Shown in pieces: positions 45,601-55,990 of a DNA stretch of 64,000 nt (the stretch's first letter is position 1; the number at the start of each line of letters is the position of its first letter). Source of the stretch: Rhizopus arrhizus (Eukaryota > Mucoromycota > Mucoromycetes > Mucorales > Rhizopodaceae); assembly GCA_024220505.1 (NCBI GenBank), contig JAKZZE010000019.1, positions 186,001-250,000 of the forward strand. Reading direction: 5' to 3'. The position numbers were made by a program, and so were the translations under genes. The notes beneath the pieces are model-generated. The model saw nothing but the letters and a program-made list of their open reading frames with translations, had not been told where the DNA came from and ran no database searches.

Positions 45601-46893
45601 TATTCAGGATTTAGTAGAGGAATAAGATAGAAAAAAATGCATGATCAAAAAAAACTAAAGCAAATATACTAAATTTGGATGTCGGTTCTTAAACAGTAAC
45701 AGTTTTACGTGTTCTAAAGAATTTTTTTTTTCCCTTGTTTTGTTTCAGAGAACATATTTAACATTGAAGATACAAAAGATAAAAAAGAAAGCTCAAGTAT
45801 TGGTCATATGTAAGTTTATAAAAAAAAGGTAATAACCAAGTCTAATGTCAGTTTCTTTTTTTTTTTACATTAGGAATTCCTAATGGGACACATTCGGATG
45901 ACGAAAATGAACCTCATGAGCAAAGTTGTTCTTTTTAACACGATAAAGCTATAAGAATATCAAACTTTTATTGTTGCTTGTTGTTAAAAAGCTGTTTTTG
46001 ATAAAGTTGGTAATGTTGACATCTCTAATGGCTAATGGCTAATGGCTAATGGCAAATTACACCAATGTGCAAACATAAAGTAAGTAATGAACCAGTATAA
46101 GCTTAAAAACATATATTCTTTTATATTATTTGTCATAAAAAATAATAAAGCACTTTATTTACTTGAAAAACAAAAACGCTGTGCTTGTATCTGTCAATTA
46201 TAACTGCCTTGTAATAAGATGTTATCAAAGCTTCTTTATTTTTTATTCTTTTTAGAATATACACGTATTCTTTTGTTATAACATAAAAGCATTTGCATTT
46301 TTATAAAACATGTTTACTGTTAGATTATTATTTTCATTTGAATAAGGAACTTTTTATTGCTATGCTCTCTTTTTTTTTTTTTTTTTCACTAGGTCTTTTT
46401 TTTAACTTTGTCTTTTTTTTTATTTTCTTTTTTTTTTACTAAACGCAACTATTTTGTTACGTTCTGTTACACGTTTCTAATGAACTAAGCTAAAAATCAC
46501 AGACTGCCTTCCTATTATGTATTTTTCTGATCAAAATAATCGCAGAGTGCTTTTGATATCCGCATTTTGCCCTCAAAAAGAAAAAAAAGAAAATATCGGT
46601 CTTTCAACGATAGAGGAGAACAGGCTTTCCAAAAAAAGACTATTTGAAAAAAAAAGACACTTTTTTAAAACATGAATAACTCTATGAATATTTACCCTAC
46701 AAAAAAATTAATAACATTATTAAATTTCTTTATTTTTTTCGCATCTAAATCTTTTTTCAAAATTCAAAAAGGTGCAATACAGAGTATTTTAATTTTTTTC
46801 GTTTACTCAAAGGTATTCAAATCGTTGATTTTTTGATGTTAGCAATGATTGTCAATGACTGAGAACGCTGAAAATCACCAATTATTTGCAGTG
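45601..46893. other. Noncoding right flank of element C
   Basis: Collinear with the flanks of A and B, with three CTAATGG repeats near 46026-46049 and the right terminal repeat at 46878-46893. No gene is seen. Confidence 0.7.
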
Positions 46894-46950
46894 ATAAAAA
46901 GGTATCAAAGGCGATCATCGACCAAAATCCGACTTCGTCAATATTAATTT

Positions 46951-47031
46951 GCGGATTTGGCGGAGTGGTTAACGCGTGACGTTCAGGTCGTCATCACGAG
47001 AGTGGCGCGAGTTCGAATCTCGCAGTCCGCA
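46951..47031 (+). tRNA. tRNA-Leu (anticodon CAG)
   Basis: A complete 81-nt cloverleaf without intron. The acceptor GCGGATT pairs with AGTCCGC (one G-U); the D arm is GCG/CGC with a GG-containing loop; the anticodon stem TGACG/CGTCA encloses TTCAGGT with CAG at 46984-46986; a 13-nt variable arm (46994-47006) follows; the T stem GCGAG/CTCGC encloses TTCGAAT; the discriminator is A47031. A CAG anticodon, reading CTG, and a long variable arm fit leucine. It is the only confident host gene in the window and is wedged between element C, which ends 57 bp upstream, and the Gypsy G6 LTR, which starts 26 bp downstream. Confidence 0.95.
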
Positions 47032-47040
47032 AGTCGTATG

Positions 47041-47045
47041 TTTTT
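47041..47045 (+). terminator. RNA polymerase III terminator of tRNA-Leu
   Basis: A run of five T begins nine bases after the discriminator, followed by further T-rich sequence before the G6 LTR. Confidence 0.8.
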
Positions 47046-47057
47046 CTTCTTTGATTG

Positions 47058-47359
47058 TGTCACATCTTTTGATTCTACTTTTGGTATGTTAAACAAGAAT
47101 TCCTTTTCAAGTAATTATTAGCAAGTTACCATTGATGACTCACAAGAAGTAGAAGTATTATGAACCATGACTCACAAGAAGTACTTAGCAACTATCAAGA
47201 TGACTCATGTTAAATAATGACTGTATATGAATTACCTTTGTATTTTAATATAAATAGCCCTGAATAATAACAGTAATAAAAGATCATCATCTATTTACAT
47301 AAAAGCTATTATTCTACGTTATATCTCCTTTTATATTTATTTGTAAAACAAGCTTGACA
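47058..47359 (+). repeat. G6 5' LTR
   Basis: It begins TGTCACATC and ends AGCTTGACA. TATA box ATATAAATAG near 47250. Its first base is 27 bases past the end of tRNA-Leu. Confidence 0.9.
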
Positions 47360-47361
47360 AT

Positions 47362-47379
47362 TGGTAGCATCTGGTTGTT
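47362..47379 (+). promoter_or_regulatory. G6 tRNA primer-binding site
   Basis: TGGTAGCATCTGGTTG starts two bases after the LTR. The TGG start is complementary to a tRNA CCA end. TGGTAGC is also the start of initiator-tRNA-Met sites in several retroelements, but the rest does not let me name the tRNA. Confidence 0.6.
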
Positions 47380-47416
47380 AGATCCTCAGTACAACTATAA
47401 CCGCAATTTTAAATTT

Positions 47417-50400
47417 ATGTCAAGCAAGCGAACCCCTTTAACGGAAGATCAGAAAATTTTTGAAATTGAAGAAAGAGTCTACAAGTTACTATCTCCGGAA
47501 CTTCGAATTAAATACACAGCCTATAGAAAGATACCAGTTTATCCTAAAGAATTCAGACAACCATACGGCCCAAGAACAACAGAATATTTTGACACAACAG
47601 CAGAAAGAATAGCAACTGGATTTACATTAAATAGTGGCTCACATTTACCGACAATCAAAACAATAGAAATAGAAGAAGACTTAAACATACAAAACGACAA
47701 CATGAACAACATAAATATGCAAGATCTGGCGCAAATCATAGCAACAGCTGTTGCAAACGCTATACAACAAAAACCTAACAATGAATCATCCAGCGTAAAA
47801 ATTCCCATTCCATCAACTTACAATGGAGAAAGAAGTGCTTCTGCTATCAATTTATGGATTCAAGAAGTAGAGAGATACTTAAAGTTTTACCACACTCCTG
47901 AAAATACTTGGATATCGTTTGCAGTAACACTGCTCAGAAGCAGAGCGCAAAAATGGTGGAACAACTTAGTGCAAAAGGAACTAGAACCTAAATCTTGGGA
48001 ACAATTCAAATATGAAATTGACTTCAAGTTCAAGCCAGCTTATTCGGAGCATACTGCCAGAGATAGACTAGCCAATGTATCTCAAACGGCTTCAGTATCT
48101 GACTATGTGGACTTGTTTCAAGATATCATGTTGGATCTACCTAACATCTCAGATGATGAAGCTTTGGATCGATTTGTTCGTGGATTGAAGAATGAGGTGC
48201 GAATTCATGTCATAACAAGAGACCCTAATACATTAGAGGATGCAACAAGATTTGCCATTGCCTATGAAAGTGCTCAACAAGTTGGAATGGTTATGCCTAG
48301 CAAAAAACGCGAAGAACTACAGAATGACCCCATGGACTTATCTGTTTTAGTACAACAATTAAATGCCTTAGTACGATCCGGCAATAACAATATCAGTAAC
48401 AACAATAATCACTTTAACAATCGACAAAGTGATCGTAGAAATTTCAACTCTGGAAGACGCAGTAATATCATTTGTCATTGGTGCAACAAATCGGGACATG
48501 TCATTGCAGAATGTAGAACTAGACAGCGTGATATAAGAGAATTTGAACAAACCAAACTTAGACAAAAACGCAACAACTTTCAACCTCGAGCACGACTTAA
48601 TCAGGCCTATGTTGCGGACTTAGTTGATATTGAAGCCAGTAATAACTCTGTTATAAACAAGAACAATAGTGATATGTCTTTCTTTAATAGTGTTAATAAA
48701 GAATCTTTACTTGACCTATCCCCTTACTCTCATGACTTCCTCAATGATGCTAAATTTTTACTAAACACTGCTTTGGGTAACACTGAACTTCCTGTTTATG
48801 AGATATTTATCAAGAACACGCCAGTATATGCCTTAATTGATAGTGGAGCAAGTGCGAACTATATCCACCCTCGTTTGTTGCACTTGGTTGACTCTTGTGA
48901 ACGTATCTTCAATCAAGCTGTGGAAACTGCTAATGGAGACAAGGCTATGATTACGAGTGAAATAACTTGCACTATGGAAGTGAGGGGGAAGGGTAAAGCC
49001 TTTTTTAACACTATTAAAGCCTATGCATTCGAGTCAAAATTTGATTTGATACTTGGTAATTCTTGGTTAAAGCAAGTGAAACCAAAACCCGATTGGTTCA
49101 ACAGCTCTTGGACAATTACTTTGCCTGATCAACAAACTGTCATTATGGATCCAGTCAAGAAACAAGACAAATTATTGCTATCAGCTAAGCAAGTAGAACG
49201 ACTTATTAAGACGAACCAAGTAGACAAATGTTATCTGGTGCAAATAGCTACCGATGATGAAAAGGTGTCCTATTTAAACAACATTAATGAATCTGATGAA
49301 TCTTGGGCAGATGAATTCAACAAGGAATTCCCTGAAGTCTTTAAAGGAGAAATTACAGGATTACCTCCAATGAGGGATACACAAGATATTATCGTAACGC
49401 AGCCCGATGCCACTCCCGTATCAAGGCCACCTTACAAAATGTCACCCCTGGAATTAACTGAATTAAGAAAGCAGCTGGATGGGCTACTCAAGAATGGATT
49501 AATTGAACCCTGTGCATCGGAATGGTCTAATCCTGTATTGTTTGTGAGAAAACCAAATGGTGAACTTAGAATGTGCTGTGACTATAGAATGTTGAACAAA
49601 GTTACGTTAAAACAAAAAATTCAACTTCCTCGTATAGATGAATGCCTTGAGAGATTACACAGTGCCAGACATTTTACCTCATTGGATCTTACTAATGGTT
49701 TTCACCAACAGAGACTATCAGAAGCTGACTCGCTTAAAACGGCTATTAGTACTAGATATGGCCAATTCAGATGGAAGGTTGTACCTTTTGGATTATCTAA
49801 TAGTGGACCTGCTTTCCAGAAAATGATGAACTCTGTCTTAATTGAATACATTGACAACTTTGTTATGGTTTACTTAGATGATATCCTGATATTTACTAAT
49901 GGTGATGAAGAATTACATAAGAAACATGTTCGATTAGTACTCAAGAAACTGGAAGAAGCAAAATTGATAATCAACAAAAAGAAATGCAGTTTTAATCGAA
50001 AAGAATTAACGTTTCTTGGTTATCATATTAGCGCACAAGGAATCAAGCCTGCTCCAAATAAAGTAAATGCTATCTTGTCATGGCCAGTTCCAACAAATGT
50101 TCAGCAAGTTCGTCAATTCATAGGTTTGGCACAACACTATAGGAGATTCATCCCTGGCTTTGCTGGTATAGCTTCTCCTTTGACTGATCTAACGAAAGGT
50201 TCTGGTCCTAAATGTCGTGCTATCAGATGGACTGATGAGTGCCAGAAAAGCTTCGATTTAATCAAGAAAAAGATTACAACCGCTCCAGTTCTGATAACTC
50301 CGGATATGAACAAGTCGTTTCGTATTGAATGTGATGCAAGTGATTATGCTATTGGTGCTGTACTATTACAGGAAGGCTCAGATGGTATATGGAGACCGTT

Positions 50401-51408
50401 GGCGTATGAATCTAAGAAACTTTCTGCTGCCGAAAGAAATTATCCAGCTCAAGAAAGAGAATTATTAAGTATAATGCATGCACTCAGAACTTGGAGATGT
50501 TTCATAGAAGGTAATAAGTATGAAGTGTATACAGATCATCTGCCATTGAAATACTTGAGATCACAAAACAAACCAACACCTAGGCTAGTCAGATGGCTGA
50601 GTGAAATTGAATTATATGATCCGGTCATCTTATACAAAACTGGAGTGGAAAATCAAGTACCAGACATACTTTCAAGACGAGATACCCCAGATACCAAACC
50701 ATCTTCAAGTTCAATGGAACCCAAATATTTGTACAATATAGTAAAGGAAAGCAAACATGTATCCATTCTTGACAGCGACCCTATTCAGGATTGGCCGTTA
50801 CATTACTTGAGTACTCCTGATAAGTGGCCTATTAAAATCAAGAAAGAGCTAGAAAAGAGGCAGTCTCAATTCATCATAAGAGATAAGCAAGTTTTCAAGA
50901 AAGTCAAATCTCAAGGTCAAGAAGCCTATGATGAACTCAAATTTATTCCCTTTGCTAAAAGAGCTGATTTGGTCAATAACTTTCACAATGGATATGGACA
51001 CTCTGGTCAAACAACTGTGTACAATCTAATGAAGTCTAGGATATGGTGGCCAAAAATGCAAGAAGACGTTACTGTTTGGATATCTCGATGCCCACAATGC
51101 CAACTGACAGCTCCAGCCAATAAGCATAAACACTTAGCTCCTATGAAACCACTGGAAGTGCCTCCTGCTTTCACTAGATGGCATCTTGACTTCATTGGTG
51201 AACTACCTACGACTAAGAATAACAACCGATGGATTCTCATGGCAGTGGACTATACGACAAACTGGCCTATCGCTCGTGCTCTTAACAATACAACTGCTGA
51301 AGAAATAGTCAAGTTCATATACGAAGAAATCGTCATGAGATTTGGTTGTCCTCAAGAAATTCTTACGGATCGTGGTGCAAATTTTATGGCCAAGGTTGTC
51401 AAACAATA
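47417..51408 (+). pseudogene. G6 Gag-Pol, up to the M3 insertion
   Basis: The open frame extends 5' to a TTG at 47354 that overlaps the LTR; the first ATG, 47417 (MSSKRTPLTEDQ), is the sensible start. Domains: gag (about 130-290), CCHC knuckle CHWCNKSGHVIAEC near residue 352, protease LIDSGASANYIH near 474, reverse transcriptase with FTSLDLTNGFHQ and YLDD near 818, RNase H CDASDYAIGAV near 970, integrase HHCC (HNGYGHSGQT to CPQCQL) near 1190-1230, and the first two catalytic aspartates (WHLDFIGEL near 1257, LTDRGANF near 1317). M3 inserts in the codons for KQYIKK. Apart from that the frame is open, and continues at 53050. Confidence 0.92.
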
Positions 51409-51410
51409 TA

Positions 51411-53047
51411 CAGTGGGTCAAAAAACTGCACCAACCTAACCTAATTTTTCGGAAATAAGAGCATAGGTCTGTCAGTTTTATAGCAAACATTATGAAACTT
51501 GAACCAAACAAAGTTAATACTATTATGATTTATTGACAAAAATTTCAAAGTCAGAAGCTGAGTATACACTTAAAGCGCGCCCAGAAAAAAGCGGAGGTCG
51601 GTTGGTGCAGTTTTTTGACTTTCTTAAAATCGAGTGGATCCACCCTTTTCTGCTAATACTGCTTGTATTCTGGCGGGCAAATTGTCTATATATTTGATGC
51701 ATTGTTTCTTAGTAAACGAATTCCATTCATTTTCGACTCTTTCCCACAGTTCATGGATGCTGGTCGCCCTATTATCATACATGCTCAGCTTTAACTTCAA
51801 ATGATGCCATACATGTTCAACAGGATTAAGATCTGGACTTTGTGATGGTCAATCGTCAATGTAAACCATGCCCCTATCTTTCATTCATTGCGTTGTGAAC
51901 TTTGATCGATGTTTACGATCATTGTCGTGCTGAAATACCGATGGTTTCCAATTCAGACCATAGTACTTCATGGTGTCCTTCAGACTTGTAGCAAGAATTT
52001 CTTGGTATAACTCTGAATTCATGGTACCATCATAGACCTGACATGCGTATCCAGGTCCTGCGCTGGTTATACAACCCCATACCATGAGACCACCGCCTCC
52101 ATGCTTCACAGTAACGTCGATATGATGGGGCTGTAAACGATCGCGTTTTCTTTTCCAATAGTATTTGCAACCATCAGAGTCCCAAATGTTAATTTTGGTC
52201 TCACCAGAAAATATCACACGTCGCCAATCATGTACTATCCAGTATTGATGCTTTTTTGCCCATGTCAATCGAGCCTTCTTATGCTTTTCAGTCAATAATG
52301 GCTTCTTCTTTTTGATCTCAGCATAAATTTCAACTGAATGTAAAACATTGATGGCCGATTGATACGACATAGGGTGTCCAAGCTCCTCCAACTTCATTTG
52401 CACATCTTTGGCAGTCTTCAAATAACCCGTGAGTACTTGTCTCTTGATGTATCGACGCGTTGATTCTGTCACAATGCTCGGTCTACCTCCACTTTTACGT
52501 ATTCTATTATGCATCCAGTTATTTGCATACCTATTAACGGTATTTCTATGCACTCAAACTCGTTTCCCAATGACTGTGGGGTCAACGCTATCTTCCAATA
52601 GTGGTTTGATACTGTTTTGAACATCGAATGGAACCGTTTTGGGCATTTCTAATGATGGATAGACACTGGCGATGTATGATGCGTTTGGGTAAAGTAGGAA
52701 AGAAAAAAAAAGGAAAATAATTGCAAAAAAGTTTATTTTAAGATCCCCAGTGTGACTACATACTCCACAGACTAATTTATATCTGCCGGAATGGCCTCAG
52801 TCCGGGCATATAGTGTCAAACCCACTTTTATTTTAAAAGTCAAAAAACTGCACCAACCGACCTCCGCTTTTTTCTGGGCGCGCTTTAAGTGTATACTCAG
52901 CTTCTGACTTTGAAATTTTTGTCAATAAATCATAATAGTATTAACTTTGTTTGGTTCAAGTTTCATAATGTTTGCTATAAAACTGACAGACCTATGCTCT
53001 TATTTCCGAAAAATTAGGTTAGGTTGGTGCAGTTTTTTAACCCACTG
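51411..53047 (-). mobile_element. Tc1/mariner transposon M3 with 212-bp terminal repeats
   Basis: A 1637-bp element flanked by TA (51409-51410, 53048-53049). Terminal inverted repeats are 51411-51622 and 52836-53047, both 212 bp, with one mismatch noticed near the tips. Each repeat is bounded on its inner side by an inverted copy of the tip: TGCACCAACC near the outside, GGTTGGTGCA near the inside. The minus-strand transposase is inactivated. Confidence 0.93.
51624..52646 (-). pseudogene. M3 Tc1-like transposase, inactivated
   Basis: 341 codons from ATG 52646 to TAA 51624, colinear with the M2 transposase. Lesions: TGA at codon 31 (within the RV-VHRNTVNRY region); the first catalytic block reads FSGETKIN, with Gly in place of the catalytic Asp; HDNDRKH replaces HDNDPKH; and two TGA codons stand where Trp is expected, one after FTTQ and one in the DW(P/S) motif before QSPDLNPVEH. 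There is no frameshift. The element can move only with help from another copy. Confidence 0.9.
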
Positions 53048-53049
53048 TA

Positions 53050-53744
53050 TCAAGAAGCTAAAAGCCAAGCATGTTCTTACCAGTGCCTTTCATCCTAGAA
53101 CTAATGGTAAATGCGAAAGACTGAACCAGACATTCAAGAAGATGCTTACAAAATATGTAAATGGAGAAATACACAATTGGGATGAGCATATTGATGCTGC
53201 TTTGTTCGCCTGTAGAATCCGCAAGCACGCAACAACAGGCTTTAGCCCTTTCTTCTTGACTTATGGTGTCGAGCCTCGTATTCCTGGCGATATACATAAA
53301 CCTTATTTAGCCGAATTTCTCGAACAAGATCCGAAACTACTTTCGCAAGACGCATTGATACATCTTCGTAAACTAAGGGAATCAAGACATTTAGCTGAAA
53401 ATAGATTGAGGCAGCAGGCTATGCATGACAAGAAACGATGGGATGCTATGATGGCTACTACCAAGACTCAAACTTTCAACATTGGTGACTATGTTCTCAT
53501 GTGCCATGAAAGTAAGCAAGGCCTTGAATTCAACTGGATGGGGCCATATAAAGTCATCAATCGCAACCTAGACTACAACACATATCAATTACAAGAAGTT
53601 AATGGTAAACTATATGCTTCCTGGGTTCATACTGATCGACTTCATGCGGTCAAATATGATGGAGCCTCTATAAACAAGACTTGGTATATTCCTCGCATTG
53701 CAAGAAACGACTCCGAAAACAAACCTAATTCTTCTTTGGCATAA
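53050..53744 (+). pseudogene. G6 integrase C-terminal part, after M3
   Basis: Continuation of the G6 polyprotein: KKLKAKHVLTSAFHPRTNG, then KCERLNQTFKK with the catalytic glutamate, and a GPF-like segment (FNWMGPYKVINR, WVHTDRLHAV). It ends without a chromodomain. If M3 and one TA are discounted the frame rejoins position 51408 exactly. Confidence 0.9.
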
Positions 53745-53823
53745 TTTCTTTTTCTTTACTGTATCTATTATCACCTGGTATTATCGTTGATAAGGGTCTA
53801 TCAACTATCTGAAAGGGGGGTAT

Positions 53824-54124
53824 TGTCACATCTTTTGATTCTACTTTTGGTATGTTAAACAAGAATTCCTTTTCAAGTAATTATTAGCAAGTTACCATTG
53901 ATGACTCACAAGAAGTAGAAGTATTATGAACCATGACTCACAAGAAGTACTTAGCAACTATCAAGATGACTCATGTTAAATAATGACTGTATATGAATTA
54001 CCTTTGTATTTTAATATAAATAGCCCTGAATAATAACAGTAATAAAAGACATCATCTATTTACATAAAAGCTATTATTCTACGTTATATCTCCTTTTATA
54101 TTTATTTGTAAAACAAGCTTGACA
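53824..54124 (+). repeat. G6 3' LTR
   Basis: 301 bp, same ends as the 5' LTR. It is followed directly by unrelated LTR-like sequence, not by a copy of the 5' flank. Confidence 0.9.
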
Positions 54125-54766
54125 CATGTGTGTCATATTGTAACAAAGATTACAACATTAACACCAGCAATGGCTGCGGTTTGTGATTTTTTAATTTTGA
54201 ACCTTATTCCTTTTTGAACTTTATTTCAAAAATCAAACTTTATATCAAAATCAAACCTTATATCGAAATCAAACCTTATATCGAAATGAAACTTTATTTT
54301 TCTTTGTCTATAAAATAGACAAGTTTTTACTTTTTATTTTACTTCACTTATCTTGACTTACTTCTCTTGACTTATATATTTTAACTTCTCTTTACTTATC
54401 TTAAATATATTTTATCCAATAAATCAAGTATCTTTATCCCTGAATCTTTTGGTATAACACTCTTAAAACACAAGCAAGACAAGTCCCTTGAAGTCAATTA
54501 TCTTCATTGTAAACATTCTTAAAACTCTTATCAAGTTACATTATTACAAACAAGTTTGATCTACTTAACAAGATCTGGTGGTCACTTACAAGCGAATCTA
54601 ATATCAATACTCTACCCAACTCTTATTTTTTTTATCCATTTTCATCAACTTTACTCTATTTTAAAACCGTTAACTCTTACAAGCCATTGAAGCAACAGAA
54701 AGTTACAACATAAACAATAAGCCACGCCTTTTTTTATATAAATAAGATGAATATTTTGAACAAAAT
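54125..54766 (+). repeat. LTR fragments related to the 62-63.6 kb units
   Basis: It contains an 18-19-bp tandem repeat (AAATCAAACCTTATATCG, about 54226-54294), then a segment matching the complement of 62.3-62.5 kb and 63.6 kb (TCCCTTGAAGT, CTTCATTGTAAAC), the motif AGATCTGGTGGTCACT at 54572-54587 and, 110 bp later, CAATAAGCCACGCC with TATATAAATAAGATGAATAT (54711-54755), which is the complement of 63205-63250. It is cut at 54766 by a G3-family LTR. No gene. Confidence 0.65.
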
Positions 54767-55190
54767 TGTTTTGCCAAGTATTAAAATAAGAGACAAAAAC
54801 TAAAAAAGACAATAGTTGTGAAACTAAAGATTATATACTGCTTTATTAATAAAAACATTTGAGGCTATTTATACTTTTTGGATGTCTGGATCTTTACCGC
54901 TATTTCAATTGATCGGTTAAAAGAATAATGTGGGAAGGATGGGAAGATAAAGGAAAGATAGTAGATAATCAATAGCCGCTGTCTTCTTGACGAATCAAGG
55001 GACAATGAAGTAGATAAATTATTGATCTAACGATAATTATCGAATAAAATTGGATTGAACTGCCGTTGTTATAATCAGGTTCCGATATAGTCGTGGGAAC
55101 GCCGATAGAGACAACAGGGCAAAGTTGGCTATTGCGGAGATCTCTCGTTTATCCATGAATGTTCACTTTACTAGTTGTGTGGATACAACA
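54767..55190 (-). repeat. Isolated G3-family LTR without target duplication
   Basis: 424 bp, TGTTGTATCC to GGCAAAACA on the minus strand, with a few substitutions relative to the G3 LTRs. Flanking bases differ (AAAAT left, AGCAA right). The right side is the interior of the G4 reverse transcriptase. A simple solo LTR should carry a duplication, so an ectopic exchange is likely. Confidence 0.88.
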
Positions 55191-55990
55191 AGCAACTTTA
55201 CGAACGTCAAGAGATACACCTTTAGGCGATATTCTAAAACCAAGTAAATTAATCTTATTTTGAAAGAATTTACATTTATCAGGATTTAATTTGAGATTTA
55301 CTTTGGTCAGCTTATTTATTACTGCTTTTAAATGTAGTTTATGTTCTTCAATTGAAGTAGATGCGACTACTATATCATCGATAAAGCATCTAGCAAAAGG
55401 CATATTCTCAAGTGCTATACTCATTGTTCTTTGCATCACACTAGATACGTGTTTTAAACCAAATGGAGTACCAATTGGCACGTATTGTACATTATTCCAT
55501 GAGAATGCTAATTTATGAGCATGATCCTCTCGCAACCTTAAAGAGTTAAATGCGGATTTAAGATCCAAAGTAGAATATACTGAAGCTCCTTTTAATTCTT
55601 CAAAGAGTTCAGATATTTTTGGTAAAGGCATTTGGTCAATAGATGATAAAAGAGCATTAATATGTCTAGAATCATGGCATACACGATAACCAGTTATTTC
55701 TCCCTTGGCATTTGTCTTCTTTACTACAGTTAAAGCCGAATTCCATTCAGTGTTAGCAGGAGCACGTTTTATGACACCATTATCCAGCCATTCATTAATC
55801 TGATCCTGTACAACTTGATGATACACTAAAGCGATCGGGTAAGGACTTCGATAAGATGTTACTTTTTCTGGAATTGTACAAAAAGAACCTTTAGGTATGC
55901 CTTGATTTAATTGAATCAATGGTTTAATATCATTTATAGCAGATTGAAATTGTTCAGGAGTTCCTGCGGGCAGTCTTCAAGTTCTGACAT
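55191..55990 (-). pseudogene. G4 reverse transcriptase fragment
   Basis: Reading from the -1 frame relative to gag: PAGTPEQFQ, KGSFCTIPEKV, the RT fingers, ASVYSTLDLKSAFNS, GTPFGLKHV and an FIDD active site in place of YxDD, ending after LLGFRISPKGVSLDVRKVA where the G3-family LTR begins. Frame change from gag lies near 55965-55990. In G1-G3 the same boundary is in one frame and no slippery heptamer is seen here, so a one-base loss is the better explanation. Confidence 0.88.

Larger units (their letters stand above)
36128..46893 (+). mobile_element. CACTA/Plavaka-like DNA transposon, copy C (transposase deleted)
   Basis: The ends are CACTGCAAATAATTGG (36128-36143) and its inverse (46878-46893). 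Left subterminal repeats are split by Gypsy G3 (36533-42798). The accessory gene is intact. Relative to B, 2673 bp (B positions 32138-34810) are missing at 45573/45574, removing all but the two ends of the transposase gene. Core length is about 4.5 kb. It can move only with transposase supplied by another copy. Confidence 0.87.
47058..54124 (+). mobile_element. Ty3/Gypsy element G6 (no chromodomain), interrupted by M3
   Basis: LTRs are 47058-47359 (302 bp) and 53824-54124 (301 bp), differing by eye in one small indel. The polypurine tract GAAAGGGGGG (53811-53820) precedes the 3' LTR, and a TGG-initial primer site follows the 5' LTR. The flanking five bases do not match (GATTG versus CATGT), so the two ends may not come from one insertion event. 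Without M3 it is about 5.4 kb. Confidence 0.9.

Noticed and set aside
47354..47416. Extended G6 start at TTG 47354
   Set aside because: It lies in the LTR end and primer-binding site; ATG 47417 is in frame and gives a normal gag N-terminus.
52836..53047. A separate MITE inserted beside M3
   Set aside because: Both 212-bp blocks are equal, symmetric and bounded outside by the TA duplication of the whole element, so they are its terminal repeats.
55930..55990. Programmed frameshift between gag and pol in G4
   Set aside because: No slippery heptamer is visible and related elements G1-G3 are single-frame, so a one-base mutation is simpler.
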